Shown here: in pieces, positions 23,701-35,914 of the stretch | Position numbering within the stretch: position 1 is the stretch's first letter | Layout of the letters: every line of letters starts with the position of its first letter | Origin: Amyloporia xantha | Lineage: Eukaryota; Basidiomycota; Agaricomycetes; Polyporales; Adustoporiaceae | Length of the DNA: 64,000 nt | Assembly: GCA_036971615.1 (NCBI GenBank) | Contig: JAYKKR010000005.1 | Span: 186,001-250,000, forward strand | Reading direction: 5' to 3' | The notes under the pieces: generated by a model | Database searches by the model: none | Told to the model about the DNA's origin: nothing | Seen by the model: only the letters and a program-made list of their open reading frames with translations | Translations under genes and position numbers: made by a program

Positions 23701-26700
23701 TCACTGTGCGAACATCTTTACTACGCGACCACGCCTCGAGTTCACGAAGTCAAGAAGTCTATGTCTAATTACATGCCTTTCTGGGCCATGGAACATAGTC
23801 GGCTACGGATGTCGGATCGTTGCGATTCGGGTTACTGACTCTATTTCCCAGTCCCCGCATAGGACCTGCAATCTCCGCAAACTGGCTTCCACGAACTCAA
23901 GCAAGTCGGCACGCTGCGATATCGCTTATTCCCTCGCTCCGCACGGATCTTCCGTGAAGTGCTCAGAATCACACGCTCATGACCACTGTTATGCGCTGTA
24001 ATTGCGCCACGGAGCCCACAAGGCGTTCCTCCCGACTGAAAACCTTATCGGTATCAGTAAAGCGCAACACGTAAAGTTGACGTCCACGGCTGGGGTATCT
24101 TCTGGTACTTGACATAAACTGGCATAGACCACCAGACCACGGTACGTTTCACCCGGTGGCCGTCTTTCGCTGAGGACAGCTTGGGTGCATGCAAAGGCTT
24201 GCATAATTAAGGACTCAATGAATTATCTGTACTTATTTTGCAGACTAGAAGGCAGGGCTGTGGGTACTGATAAATGAATATAATGAAGGTGAGTCTTGAA
24301 TACCATTCAATTCTTCGATCATCCGGACAGTACAGTATCAAAAGTCATAATTCCAAGTAACGGTATGTACCACCCTTTCTGTCGCAGAGTACCTACACCT
24401 TCCTGCAATATGCCAGTAAGCCCCTCGAGAGGAGTGCCAGCGTCTCACGTGCATCTGGAGGATGTGCACGTTACTGTGGACCGTCTTTCCAAGCGGTTGA
24501 TGGCGGGTGATGTGCGATACTTGAGATGTCTACCTCTGGGGATGTTCCCATCGTGTTCTCGTCATGTTGCGTACACGTTCTCTGTTGGACGTAAGTAACC
24601 TTTCCTTCCGATCAGTATCCCACGTATTCACGTTCGTAAACTGACCGGTTTAGTGACGGTATGAACTGGCACTTGCTCAAGTCCCATGCAACACGAGTCC
24701 GAAAGTCAGTACTGAACAAACTGATCGAAGCACTCTTGCCAAGGCAGTATGTATCGCACGGTATGGCTACGTCCTCACTGAAGCGACCCGTCTTTCACAA
24801 TTCATGGGAGTGTTACGTTGAACAACGACATACGCATGAATGACGAAATACCATTCAGGTACCTTCGCAGATCCTTCGTCGCTTTTCCACACTTTTTGAC
24901 TTTTTCAAATTCAGACGAAGGTCGTTCCCGTGGTACGATTCTATCCTATCTGCGCCCATCGTGCAGACCAGCAGACTCGACGATGTCAGTGATTTCCCAT
25001 AGGAATTCGGCACCCGTATGTCGTAGGGCTACATCATGTCCTGATGACCGTGGGGTCCGCTACGACACCACATTCTCGCGGCGCATGAAGTCAGGGCTTA
25101 GAAGCTGCTGTGATAGACTCGAGAAGCCGCTCGCACCCCCTCCGTGCGAACCCAAGCCAAAAGTCAATTCAGACGGAAGCGCTGACGATGAACTGGGCGG
25201 CCGAGATTACGGCAATTTAATTCATCCATGCAACGAGGGCGATGTGCGGTCTGTGTTGAGTTCTCGGGAGCTCGTACAGATCGCATGAAATTGTGCGCTG
25301 TATCTACCGGCAAGGACATAGGCGACACGAAACCGCTGCAAATTTACCTGGCCTGCCACCCGGATCTTGGCGATTGTATCATGTACGTACTCCTGACGTT
25401 CTGAGCGAGGCAGCACGCAGGTTTGCGTAATACACAGGGGTCTTTGTCAGATCCCGTGCTCGCATTGACTGCAATGGACGCGCACGCGAATATTCTCTGT
25501 TCACGCTCATCTCAGGATGTCGAAGACATTGTCATCTGAGCATAGCGCGTGCAGCGTCATACTAGTTGCTTCGAGAAACTGTATAACATGGCGTCAGTAC
25601 ATGTATGATATCACGGGACGTCTGGAATAAACAATGACATTCCGCCGCATGCGCACCGTTACTATACACTCCTGATTTCTGCATTTATGTTTGTCCACTT
25701 ACCCTGTTCTCTTTACAGGGTTTTAGGATAGTCTCCCAGGCATGTAGCAGGGCTGAGTTCGTCTCCTGTAGCTTATCTCATCCACTGTCCATAGTGCGCT
25801 GCTCTCACGCACCACGTACTACAAATGGAGACCGAAAACAAAGTCATAGCTCAACAATTGATCTACTGGTGTTGCAATTTCAACATAAAACGGCAAGGTA
25901 ACTGGGGGATAGACAAGTGATAGACAGCTGTCGAACGAGCGTTCAGCGCTGCTTTATTTGTCCTCAATCCCGAGGTGTCTCCATGATCAGGATCCATCTC
26001 ATCGATCCATGCTAACGGTCAGCGCACAGTCGTGCTCTAAATCGTGCTCTCCATTAATTTCCGTACATGCATCGGCGCGATAAGACAGAGCGACGACACA
26101 CAGAGCGAGGCTTAAGGAGCACAATAGCGCACTTTCGTCGTGCCAAAATGGCCCAGTGCCGTCCGCCAACGCTCGCGGAAGCAAAAATATATGATGATGT
26201 TCTGGGTCGGGATCATCAATGTATCATCAGATAATCAGTCGGTGTTTTGTGGTACGCTATCACGGAAAGCATGATGATGATCATGCGGATCCTAAACGCA
26301 GAGTCATACTGATGGGTAGATTTTACTGTCTTGACATTTTCATAAATGTAGCATATCATATTGTGAAGGAGGGTGTCTGAGGGTAGCCAAATCTATGAAC
26401 GATATAGGCAACTCGTGTGACACCGACCTCGGTCTACCATTACTGTAACCTTGAATCAGTGCATCATTATAGTCACGGTTGGAAATACGGGGCAGGCAAG
26501 AAAGATGGCAATGAACGCCGGAGGTCAGACACATCAATTTCAGATGTAAGAATTCAGAGCAGCAGGACATGGCGGAAAAGGTATTGATATACTACAAAAA
26601 ACGCGCATAAAGACGAAGCGGAAACACCGGATTTAAAGTGACGACTGACGCCCCAGGAATTCATGTGTTTATAAAGGACAGGTGGCCAGCCCTCGATATA

Positions 26701-28276
26701 TAGACAAGCCGATTATGCTCCTTCCAGTGTTCGCCCAGGTTGCTTAGGATGCCGGACGACACTGCGGTCAGCACAATCAGATCAGATCGCTATCTCAGCA
26801 GCCCGTACAGATGGCGATAGCATGGTGATTCTCGCGCACTTGGCTGTTGACCGGTAGCCGGGCACGATGCTTACGGAGTACCTTTGCATTTGGGGCTAAG
26901 CTTCATCAACGAAGTCAGCGCTCGAGGATTATATCTGACATGAATGTGGCAAACTTAGTTGTGCGGAGACTGACGTCTTGTCAGAAAGCTCTTCGCCCAA
27001 GGCGGAACGGACAGCGCTGCAAAGAGACCACCCAGGCCCCACTCTGCTGCAAAGCACATCGAAATGAGACCGACTTCGCCACGAAGAAGCAGCACAGCAA
27101 CCGGACTCACTATCGCTGACCGGGGGCATCGCGCACGATCTTACGAGCCTACTCTACTCATTCCGGCCGTCCGCAATCTCCACCGCCCCGCTGCGGGATG
27201 ACCAAGCCAGATGCAGGTATATTTCCCCCGCGATCGGGAGGATGGTGACGGTCTTGGTGAGGAGGACAGCGCGCTAGCGTCGGATGCAATACATGTATCG
27301 GGGTCTAACGAATTGGACGTCGCGCCGACTCGCTGCTGCAAGCCTGCAACCGACAGTTGACTGTGCGTGATCAAATGGAACGATACGTCCTTGGCCGACA
27401 CGTTTATCTGTGGATCGCAGTTGATGTCGACGATGGCCTGATCGTCAAACGTCTGGCATCGCGTTCAAGTCCAAGCGTCTCGTTGAAATTCAGACAGGCC
27501 AGTGGCACCATATTGCATCCGAATGCTGATGGAGATGTGACGGACTTTGTTGCATGTGAAGAGAAACGCACACGAGGCTACCCACCGCCAAGCTGCTAAG
27601 GGATATTTTGGGACGAGCCGGTTAGTGAGCACTCTTGATTATGAATTGATTGGCTGTGAAACATAACCAAGGCATTTCCTGACCTCAAGACTACAGCCGG
27701 GCTGCAGGTACAATCAAGTTGCGTAGTTCCTCACGGACCAGTGCAATACAACTGTCGCGTTCCCTAATCGCGCCCGGAGTCTGAGTCCCACCGCCCCGAG
27801 GAATGATGGCGTTCAATGACCGTCGCGGAGATGGAATCAGACAGTCATTTGACCTGCCGGTCGCTGGTACATCTACTGAGCAGTCCAAAAAGGGTTCGAC
27901 TGCGGGTGCTAGGCGTATCGGGCGTCGAGAATTGGTTCCGGACGGTCCTCGGTTCGGTGCAGGATCGGCGTGCGTCCACCGCTCGTCATCACACATTGGC
28001 GAGTCCAAGTACGATGTGTAGTAGGTAATATAGACAAGTTAGCAACACCGATGACGAGCTGTGAGACGCTGCTGGTAAAGGACATACCGACGCACCAGTC
28101 GGTGCAGGCCGACGCGCTGTCTGATATCACGCGGCGTGCTAGTGGGAGTGGCGTGGGAAACCGCCGTCGATCACTGCCGGGTTCGGGCGGCGAATCGGGG
28201 TCTGCGCCGGGCAGGGCTGTTATTGAAATCTGCGTCGCCTTGTCTGTCCCGCCACCGCAGCCTGGCCGCTGCAGCC
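20788..28276. other. 7.5 kb gene-poor region with decayed coding fragments
   Basis: No intact gene could be built. Scattered coding-like pieces occur: at about 23580-23690 (+) a leucine-rich piece (FLRRLSSLQELDV) like those of F-box/LRR proteins; at 23258-23464 (+) a segment with SVVLSITEHLNLPADTG; and at 27141-27401 (-) a segment with SLDPDTCIASDASALSS. They are broken by stops, change frame and lack consistent splice sites. No terminal repeats, reverse transcriptase or transposase motifs were seen. The right end is the promoter region of the LAMTOR1-like gene. Confidence 0.45.
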
Positions 28277-29400
28277 ATGCACATGCCCTCCCTCTTCACC
28301 CAGGTCTTCGCCTGCTGCATACGCAACCGGTCTCGCAGCCCTCATCAGGTCTGTCTCTCTTTGTGGCGAAAGAACGGATGCACTGACGGGTGTGGATTGC
28401 ATTTGCGCAGGCTGAAGGGCCGAATGAGCAGACGCACTTGATTCCGCCCACTAACGAGGTCCCTCCGTGCGTCATTGCGTCTTAGTACGGACCCATGGCC
28501 TTTTGACGTCTTTGTGTGTGCAGAGTCCGTACGTACATCATCGACCACCAAAAGATGCGGGAGCGCCTCGGGACGATCGTCCGTGCCAAAGAAGGGTAAG
28601 TCCCGCTCTACCTCCATTCCAATCATTCCCCGCCTGACGTCGCCGCACCTCACACCCCGCATGTACACAGGAAAATGGTGAATGTAAATGCGCAGGTGCC
28701 GTTCAATCTGCACAATCGCGCGCTGCACACGCTCGACCCCTCTGCCACGCGCTCGCGCTCGGTTTCTGCGAACGACCTCCCTAGCGCACCGGGACAGCAC
28801 CGCGTCCCGTCGTACTCACCTCTGCGTGACGAGTCGCCCTCGCTACTGACAAGCCGTTCGACATCGTCGCTTCACCCTGGCGACGCGTCGTACCTCCCGC
28901 CCGAGGCGGACCCGGAGAGTCAGCTGCGCAAGCCCGTTTTCAGTGTGAGGCTCGTGCGCCCCACGAGCGCGGGCATTTGGACGCGGCGCGGGAGGAGCGT
29001 GACGAGGGGAAGGTTCAGCCGGTTTGGAGACGAGAGAAGTATGGGGAGGCGGAACGGGGAGAGCGAGGCATGCGGTGGGAACGGAGATGTACCGGGGGAT
29101 GGGGACGAAATGGCAGGCGAAGTGGAGGGGAACGGCAAGCCGTCGAATGGGATTGCGAACACTGGACAGGAGCTCGAGGATGCTGCCGACACGCCGAGGC
29201 CGGACGGGCATCCTACGTCTGCGTCCACCGCGCACCCACCAATAGCTTCGCAGCCACCCGTGCCCTCGGCCGGCGACGATGAGACCGGGGCAGAAGAGGA
29301 CGCGGAGACCGGCGTTGACAGCGGAGGGACGCCGCGTGCCCCGAACTTCCAAATCCAGATACAGGACGTCGGGAAGATCTCGCAGAGCTGGGGCGATTAG
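28277..29400 (+). CDS. LAMTOR1/Ego1-like candidate
   Basis: Four exons: 28277-28348, 28411-28466, 28524-28595 and 28671-29400, giving 309 residues. The first 85 residues look conserved: a hydrophobic start with a double cysteine (FTQVFACCIRNR), then NEQTHLIPP, then IIDHQKMRERLGTIVRAKEG and KMVNVNAQVPFN. This order (N-terminal lipidation cysteines, a short acidic-Leu motif, then a helix ending in a hydrophobic strand) resembles LAMTOR1 and yeast Meh1/Ego1, which anchor the Ragulator/EGO complex for TORC1 signalling on the lysosome or vacuole. That function is inferred from pattern only. The remaining 220 residues are Ser/Pro/Gly/Glu-rich and probably disordered. A second in-frame Met lies two codons in. 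The gene model is more certain than the name. Confidence 0.6.
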
Positions 29401-29829
29401 CTCACTCGCTGTCAGCGCCTGACATTTTCTGTCTGGGTGTTCGTGACGTCTATTTCCAACGTCGCGGACACACTGGCACCCACATGTCTACACTGTCTCC
29501 CTCAGATATATCCCTCTTCCCTTTTTCGACACGTCGTATATCATGCAGCCACGATCTCCACGCCAGGGACGCTCACCCGAAATGTACAGATACACATATC
29601 AACGCCAAGGAGAAGGAGGAGGTTGCGTTCGGTGGTTCGGTTAGTTGGTTTCGCCATGGATCCTCTGTCACATGTAGCCTAGTATCTGTCCCTGCCTCTA
29701 CTGCAATACCCCCATTCCCAATCTCATCCCATTCAGTCTTGTCCCACTGCTCGTCTTTCCCCACCGCGCATGTGTGCACGCAATAAAATATGTCCCATCA
29801 CATCGCGAGTAAGTCCGTAAGCACAAATA
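29401..29829. other. Convergent 3' intergenic region
   Basis: This is the 3' region shared by the LAMTOR1-like gene (+) and COG3 (-). AATAAAATA near 29782 could serve as a polyadenylation signal for the + strand gene. No gene was seen. Confidence 0.5.
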
Positions 29830-32800
29830 TCACGACGTCGAACCCCCCGCAGCCACAGAGGCCGCCTCCTCCTCACACGCATCCCTCAACAGCGCCCTCA
29901 CCCCCTCCTCCGTTCCGACGTCCACCTCCCCCCCAGCCCCATACACCTGCCTCACCACCGCCCGCCACTCCAACCACTCGTCCATGATCCGGTCCCGCAC
30001 ATGCCCCACGAGCACACCCACCGTCCGCTCGTCCTCCAGATACAACCGCATCCGCCCGACAGCCGCGCGCAGCTCCGTCGCACACACACCGCGGAACGCC
30101 GTGTAGAGCGCGGAGAGCGAGCCGGGCGAGGCCCAGGGCTGGCTCGTGATTGGCTGCTGTTGGGGCCGCTGCATCTGGGCAGCGGAGCCGGAGCTGGAGG
30201 TGCCTTGCGCGCGATACGCCCAGACGCGCTCGGTCCACGCGCGGAGCGGCGCGCCGGCAGGCTCAGCACAGGACGCAATGACCTCTTCGCACGCGCGCTT
30301 CAGCTCGTGGTCGATGTCCTGCGCATCGCGTATCAATCAATGTTAGACAGAGAGGAAAGATAGAGGCAACTGTGCGCGGGTGACGCACATGTTTGACGTA
30401 GGCCATGTCTCCGTCCCGCGGCATTCCGAGCGAGGTCAGCAGCGAGTTGGGCAGCGGCAGGTACGACGATGTCTTCCCCAGCATCGCCGCCAGTGTTTCT
30501 ACCAACAGACGAGTTCACACCTCAGTGCTCGGCTCCCATGCCAGACATATGGCTTCTAGACAAGGGAGAATGAACGCACCTGTCACACCTGACAGATCGA
30601 TCCCGCGCCCAGGGTTTGCCTGCCCGAGCTCATGCTCGATGTCGAGGTGCTGCGTGAGCTCTTTGAGAATGAGCAGGTGCCGCACGAGGAAGAGCTGTCC
30701 GTCGAGCGTGGAAGAGGGTGGGTGCTTCGACTTGAGCGTCTCGGCGGCGTTCACAAGGGATTGGCGACAGAGACTGACGGCTTCGCGCGCGATGTCGTCG
30801 AAGATGGCCGGCTGTGGATGGCGAATGATGAGAAGTGATTTGTGATGTATAAGATGGTGATGTATTTCATTACAGAATGGTGATGCATTGCACACAGGAG
30901 ATGAGCAGAAGAATGGCAGGCGAGGTGAGATGAGATGAGACACACCTGGACGAAGTCGTGCAGCTGGGAAAGCACCCACACTGTCCTGCGCATCGTTGGA
31001 TACCATGTCTCCTGCTTGTCCAGGGACTTGAGCTGGAACAGCTGGCTCACGCTCTCCTTCTCCTTGATCTCCAGCCCAGACGCAGGCTTCCGCGCCTCTA
31101 CGGCGGACAAACGAAATCCATCTTCCGTCAATGATTCACCCTCGCCGAACAAAACTAATAAATCACCTAGCAGCTTCTCAGGATACGCCAAGTCCTCCGC
31201 CTTGGGGACGTAGTATCTGATATCGGACTGGATGACAGACTGGGCCTTGAAGAACAGCCGCGTCTGCGCGTCCTGCAACACCATCTGTAATAGATGGCTG
31301 ATCTGCAGTGCACGCAGGCCCCGCCTTCCCTGCCGGCCTTGGGCGTCGCCGAAGTCGAGATTCAGAATATCTGCTTCTGGCGACACCTCGTCCTCTTCCT
31401 CATCCTCGGAGAGAGCGGGGACGTCGAGCACCATGAGTGCCTGGAGAACTGTGCAGACCTCACATAGTGCAGTGAGGCGTGGTTCATGGAGGATACGAGG
31501 TCGGAGATCGTCATAGAGGTAGTCGCATAGGTTTTCGAGGTAATGGCTAAGAGAGGCGAATTTTTAAGGGTGTTATGTGGCAGAACGATTGGAGATCACG
31601 TACTAGAGCTCCTCTTCTCCGGAATTGAAGAATGCTCTAAAGATGTTGAACTCGTCCGTGCAGAGTTGTTTCAGATAGCTACACCCAGCTCTTGTCTGTG
31701 CACCCCAGCATCGGTGAATATATAGCGCAGGAGAGGTCTCAGTAAAGACGCACCAGCTCAACAAGTTCTGTTCTCGCAGGATCGAGACCCTTAATCTCCT
31801 CGGTTAGACGATTCACGAGGAGCCCTCTCCGCGCAGCGAAGAATGCCGCATGACATTCCGACAAAAGAGAAGACAGTTCCTCTGGATGTGCCGCTGCTCT
31901 GCGCTCCAATTCAGCTAGTAAAGGAGCCAGTTTGTCTGACACAGTGTAGAAGCGTGTGTAGAGGAGGTGCATTTGTGCCGTCAACGATACGTCCTGAATT
32001 ATTCAAAATCCGTCAACAGGATACCATCAGCAGTTTGCTGGATGCTTTCAACCTTTTCCGACATGCGCTTTGTCACGTCAACTACGAGGGCTTTCAAGGA
32101 GCCCACGAAGTACATTTTGATGAGAGTCATAGCCCTGGTCATGCACTGCTGGAACCGGAGCAGGTATATCTCTGCTTCTCGGAAATGCCGCTGTAGTTGA
32201 GTTAGTAATGTCAGCATAAGAGACTCATAACACTCACATGCTCCTTCAGATACTCTATACAAATGTCTACTCGCTCGACCATGTATAAGAAGTCGGTCTG
32301 TAAGACGAGAGAGTCTCCTGGCGAATTAAGCATGCGGGTGGCCTGCTCAAGCTCCTGGAAATATTCCAGTCGCTCTCCAATTCTTTCCGTCGTGTCCAGT
32401 AGTCTGTCCTGTACTGTCATGTCAGCTCGAAGTACCGCAGGTAAGACCTTCGCGCGTACCCTCTCCTCAAGCAACTGCTCGCATGCTCCCTTCAAGCTCT
32501 TCCCTCCCTCCTCCACAATCGTCCACTCATGCAGCATGTCATCCACTGCCGCGTCCACTTCATCTATTCGCTGGACGAGCCGGTCGCATGTCTCGAGTTG
32601 CTCCGATACGCTCTCCAGGTGTGCGCGGAAATGGGCTTCCTGACTGTGCGCGACGGATCGGTCGATCAGCGCGAACCAGTCGTAGAACTGCTGAGGTGTC
32701 TGGATGGGCTGTTTGGGGTGGAGGGCATGTGTTGCTGGGTGGCGGTTCGTGGGCGTTGACGGCCGAGAGCCTCCGCCAAGTTTATTACGGAGAATAGGTG

Positions 32801-33081
32801 TCGAAGGTCGGGATGATGAGCCGGGCTCCTCTACGCTGAACTTGACTTGTTCTCATTTGCGGGTGTTGTGGAACAGAGGTGCTGCAAAGAGGACGCACCT
32901 TTGGGGGCAGAGCAGCCTTCTCGGTCGCTGCCTTGATGACGTTCACACTCCTTGCTTCAAGTTCTCCAAGAGGCGCTTTTGTTTCCCATTCTTCTACGCT
33001 GATAATGGACTTAGCGTGCGGGGTGAGGGGTGGAAGTGCAGCAGGGCGTTTGCTAGATGAGCTGGAAGCCATCGTCTTCAT
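29830..33081 (-). CDS. COG3: Conserved oligomeric Golgi complex subunit 3
   Basis: Ten exons: 32899-33081, 32460-32840, 32238-32408, 32053-32190, 31754-31993, 31604-31695, 30946-31546, 30580-30811, 30389-30498 and 29830-30318, giving 878 residues (human COG3 has 828). Diagnostic stretches are RIGERLEYFQELEQATRMLN, TDFLYMVERVDICIEYL, REAEIYLLRFQQCMTRAMTL with IKMYFVGSLKAL, ARTELVEL/TRAGCSYLKQL across a junction, and YLYDDLRPRILHEPRLTALC. COG3 (Sec34) belongs to lobe A of the COG tether, which captures retrograde vesicles at the Golgi. The N-terminal 60 residues and the 40 after them are low-complexity. Intron 4 starts with an unusual GTTGAA donor, required by alignment. The alternative start at 33072 removes three residues. 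Confidence 0.92.
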
Positions 33082-33831
33082 GCAAGTCAGCTCTCGACCA
33101 TGCTGGTTTAAAGATATATGAAAACATACGGCAGAGTCGTGAAGGCTATCCTGTCAATCTCAAAGTCCCATGGAGGGCTCGAATGCTGCGAGGTCGGGCG
33201 AGGGAACCAGAGACGCGAGTAAATGGTGGAGTTCCATCTTCTCGAACACGAGGCTACTCAACGCCAGCTATGGGCGCTCGACACACTTCCTTCAGCTGTG
33301 CACTTGATCCCTTCATAGCGACCGTCCTTCTCTCACTCTCAAAGGACGCTATTTGAGGTCTGCATATTGGAGATAAACTTAAGATCCGCGTTCTCTGTTT
33401 ATGCGATGTATGCATTCCGGAGTGAAAGAGGAGTTCTGGCATTCATAATTTCTATTCTTGATGCATTTCTCACCGTAATGCGTTGTCCCGATACCACGTT
33501 CGCTAGCAGCTCATTTAGTAACGTTGGCGGCGGTTCCACTTATTCATACCCGATACCTTCCTCCATTGGTCACTGGCAGGCAAAGGTCAGGAAAAGTCTG
33601 TCTTCCGCTGTGATGCCCCTCCGACACTGGCAGGGTTGTGTTCGCAAGATCTATACTTCGAGGACGAAACAACACCGGTCCGCCAGGCGCGACCCAGACC
33701 ATTTTCTGACAAGTCTTTATATACTTCATGTGGCTACCATCGCATTTCATGCTTCCTTGTTACTACCCGGCAATCCCCGGCCTTCCATTGTTGACCACAC
33801 TACGGTGCCACAGTGTGCCACCTACCGCAGG
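33082..33831. other. Divergent intergenic region between COG3 and the F-box gene
   Basis: About 750 bp between divergent genes, holding the COG3 promoter at the left and the upstream region of the F-box gene at the right. Open frames here (for example 33367-33957 +) show no family signature. Confidence 0.45.
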
Positions 33832-33845
33832 TATATATATATAAA
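33832..33845 (+). promoter_or_regulatory. TATA box of the F-box-like gene
   Basis: TATATATATATAAA lies about 96 bp upstream of the ATG at 33941, a normal distance for a fungal TATA promoter. Confidence 0.55.
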
Positions 33846-33940
33846 CGACTCTTTTTTAGGTCTCCCAATTGAACTTAAACCTCCCCACAGTTGTGCAGCT
33901 TGTTCGTCTACTACTTCTCCACCCATCTACTCCTCCGACA

Positions 33941-34969
33941 ATGAGCCTCTATATTAGGACGTCGACACCCGTCACCGCTCTTCCGGTAGAAATACTATGC
34001 ATGATTTGGCGATACGCCTTCGACGAGACAAAAGAGGAACAGCGATTGACTCTCTCAACAAGAGTTGCATCTGTGTGTCGCCACTGGAAGGTAGTGGCCC
34101 ACAAATTCTCAGTCATATGGACCTCCATCCGGATCTCCCTTGCTCGTGAGCCGGATATCGAGATTCTAGAAACAATTCTACAACGATCGCGAGGCGCCCG
34201 ACTCGACATCGATATTTACGGGTCTTTTCAGGCAGAAGGGTTCACTGAAGTGATCTACACCGGTCGAGTCATGACTACGCTAATTGCACACGTCAAGCGC
34301 TGGAGGACATTACGCATTCAAGTATCTATGGTCGATTCCCTTCTTGAAGCCATAACTTTGTGGGATGAACATGCAGGCGCGTTGGAAAAGCTGGTGCTGT
34401 CTCTATTGCCATCAACTCAAGTGAACCATCCGTGGAGCTGTGATTCCTCGTTTCCCGATGCGTTTACCGCGCCGAACTTACGAACTTTGGAACTTTGGTC
34501 GGTTCCGTTTCTATCAAAAAAGATTCTACAACATGCATTCCCGTCGGTCCAGTCTCTCACGCTTTCCGGATGGGCATGCTTCCAGGGCCTCGAGTGGCGC
34601 GCTTTCTTGGATAGGCTGCAGTCTCTGCCCGACCTACGGAGACTGGAGCTTCATAACCCTCATCCTGGAGAATTAACGACCGACTTCACCTCACCAATCT
34701 GTTTTCCGGAGCTGGAAGAGCTATATCTATTCTCTGTGCAGGTCGACACTTTTCAGGAATTCGTGGAAATGGTCACAGCACCGCTGCTTACTACAATGAG
34801 CATTTGTTACCCGAAAGGGTCTATCTGTCCGGAGAGAGTGCCCTTGTTCAAGGACCACTTCCCTTCCCTTCGACTGGTCAGGCTCGAGCCCCCTACCCAA
34901 GAACCAGATTTAAGTGACTCTGTAGCGGATTACCTCGACGGGCTCAGCCAGCAAGATGAGGACTGGTAG
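33941..34969 (+). CDS. F-box-like protein
   Basis: A single exon of 342 residues. Residues 12-60 form an F-box-like element: TALPVEILCMIWRYAF, then RVASVCRHWKVVAHKFSVIW. The rest contains irregular leucine-rich strands (APNLRTLELWSV, FPSVQSLTLSGW, PDLRRLELHNP, FPELEELYLFSVQ) that would form an LRR-like substrate-recognition surface. F-box proteins dock substrates to SCF ubiquitin ligases through Skp1. Families of this kind are large and fast-evolving in Agaricomycetes, so the substrate cannot be guessed. ATG 33941 was chosen because the TATA box lies about 96 bp upstream and no earlier ATG is in frame. Confidence 0.85.
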   Translation: MSLYIRTSTPVTALPVEILCMIWRYAFDETKEEQRLTLSTRVASVCRHWKVVAHKFSVIWTSIRISLAREPDIEILETILQRSRGARLDIDIYGSFQAEGFTEVIYTGRVMTTLIAHVKRWRTLRIQVSMVDSLLEAITLWDEHAGALEKLVLSLLPSTQVNHPWSCDSSFPDAFTAPNLRTLELWSVPFLSKKILQHAFPSVQSLTLSGWACFQGLEWRAFLDRLQSLPDLRRLELHNPHPGELTTDFTSPICFPELEELYLFSVQVDTFQEFVEMVTAPLLTTMSICYPKGSICPERVPLFKDHFPSLRLVRLEPPTQEPDLSDSVADYLDGLSQQDEDW

Positions 34970-35914
34970 TAGCTACGACCTTGTTCGGTTTCCATCGACA
35001 CCGACTTTGTCCCGATAAATGTTCGATGAGCATCTCAATGTGAGCGCGCTGCAGGAACCTCTCTCAAAGGAGGAGTTCCTTCGACCAAAGAGTTCATTGT
35101 CCATGCCGTCTAGTGCGAGATACTCCCGAGGACTGCTTGGTTTGAACAACGCATGCAGACATACCGCTAGATCCCAGCCCCTAAAGGATGTATTGAAATG
35201 ACCCGGACGACGCAGTTGGCAAGCGGGCGAACTAAAATGTATCTATCTCTCCATGCGTATTTTCATAACTGGCCTGCCAGTTACTGTTGATCCTCAGTTC
35301 AATTGCGCCAGTGGACTTGGATACAGTTTTTCGCTGTGTGGATCGGTTGAACTTGGTTTCAGTCATGTAAATTTATTTCCTCAGTTCAATGTGATATCGG
35401 CCCGTTACGATAATATTCCTGGACATGAAGTGTTCAGGTCTTGTGCCCCGTAAATAGGTGCTCCACTCTGTCACAGGTTTGTCTCATTCAACCTCGACCA
35501 GAAATCTCTGTATGTCGGGGCTCCACTATGTCACATATGCTCGACCTGGGTGTCCCTTCCGACATGTGCCCGTATCCGTAGTCCCTGACCGAATGTTGTA
35601 TGATGTATGTTGGGGCTCCTGTACCCATCTCAGGGTGTCCAGGACTGCCCGGAGGGCCCTACCTATTAATATAATATAAAACCAAGTCTAATTAGACGTG
35701 AGTAACCCGACATCCAATATGCCCGTGAATCCGGACTCGGTGCCTCACAGTGCATTCCAACAAGCATGAGTTATCTTTGAGCCACAGAATCGGCATAAAA
35801 TACAGTCAGCGGCTAGAGCAGCTAATGATAATATACATTACTCAAACGCTACCATATCCGCGAACAGTGTCTAAAAGCAGTCGCTCCAGATGCGAATAAA
35901 AGACAGGTAAGTAC
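34970..35914. other. Convergent 3' intergenic region
   Basis: 945 bp between the F-box gene (+) and the membrane-protein gene (-). The sequence is AT-richer than its surroundings. No gene is supported. A loosely repeated GGGCTCC element (near 35460, 35517 and 35613) was noted. Confidence 0.45.
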
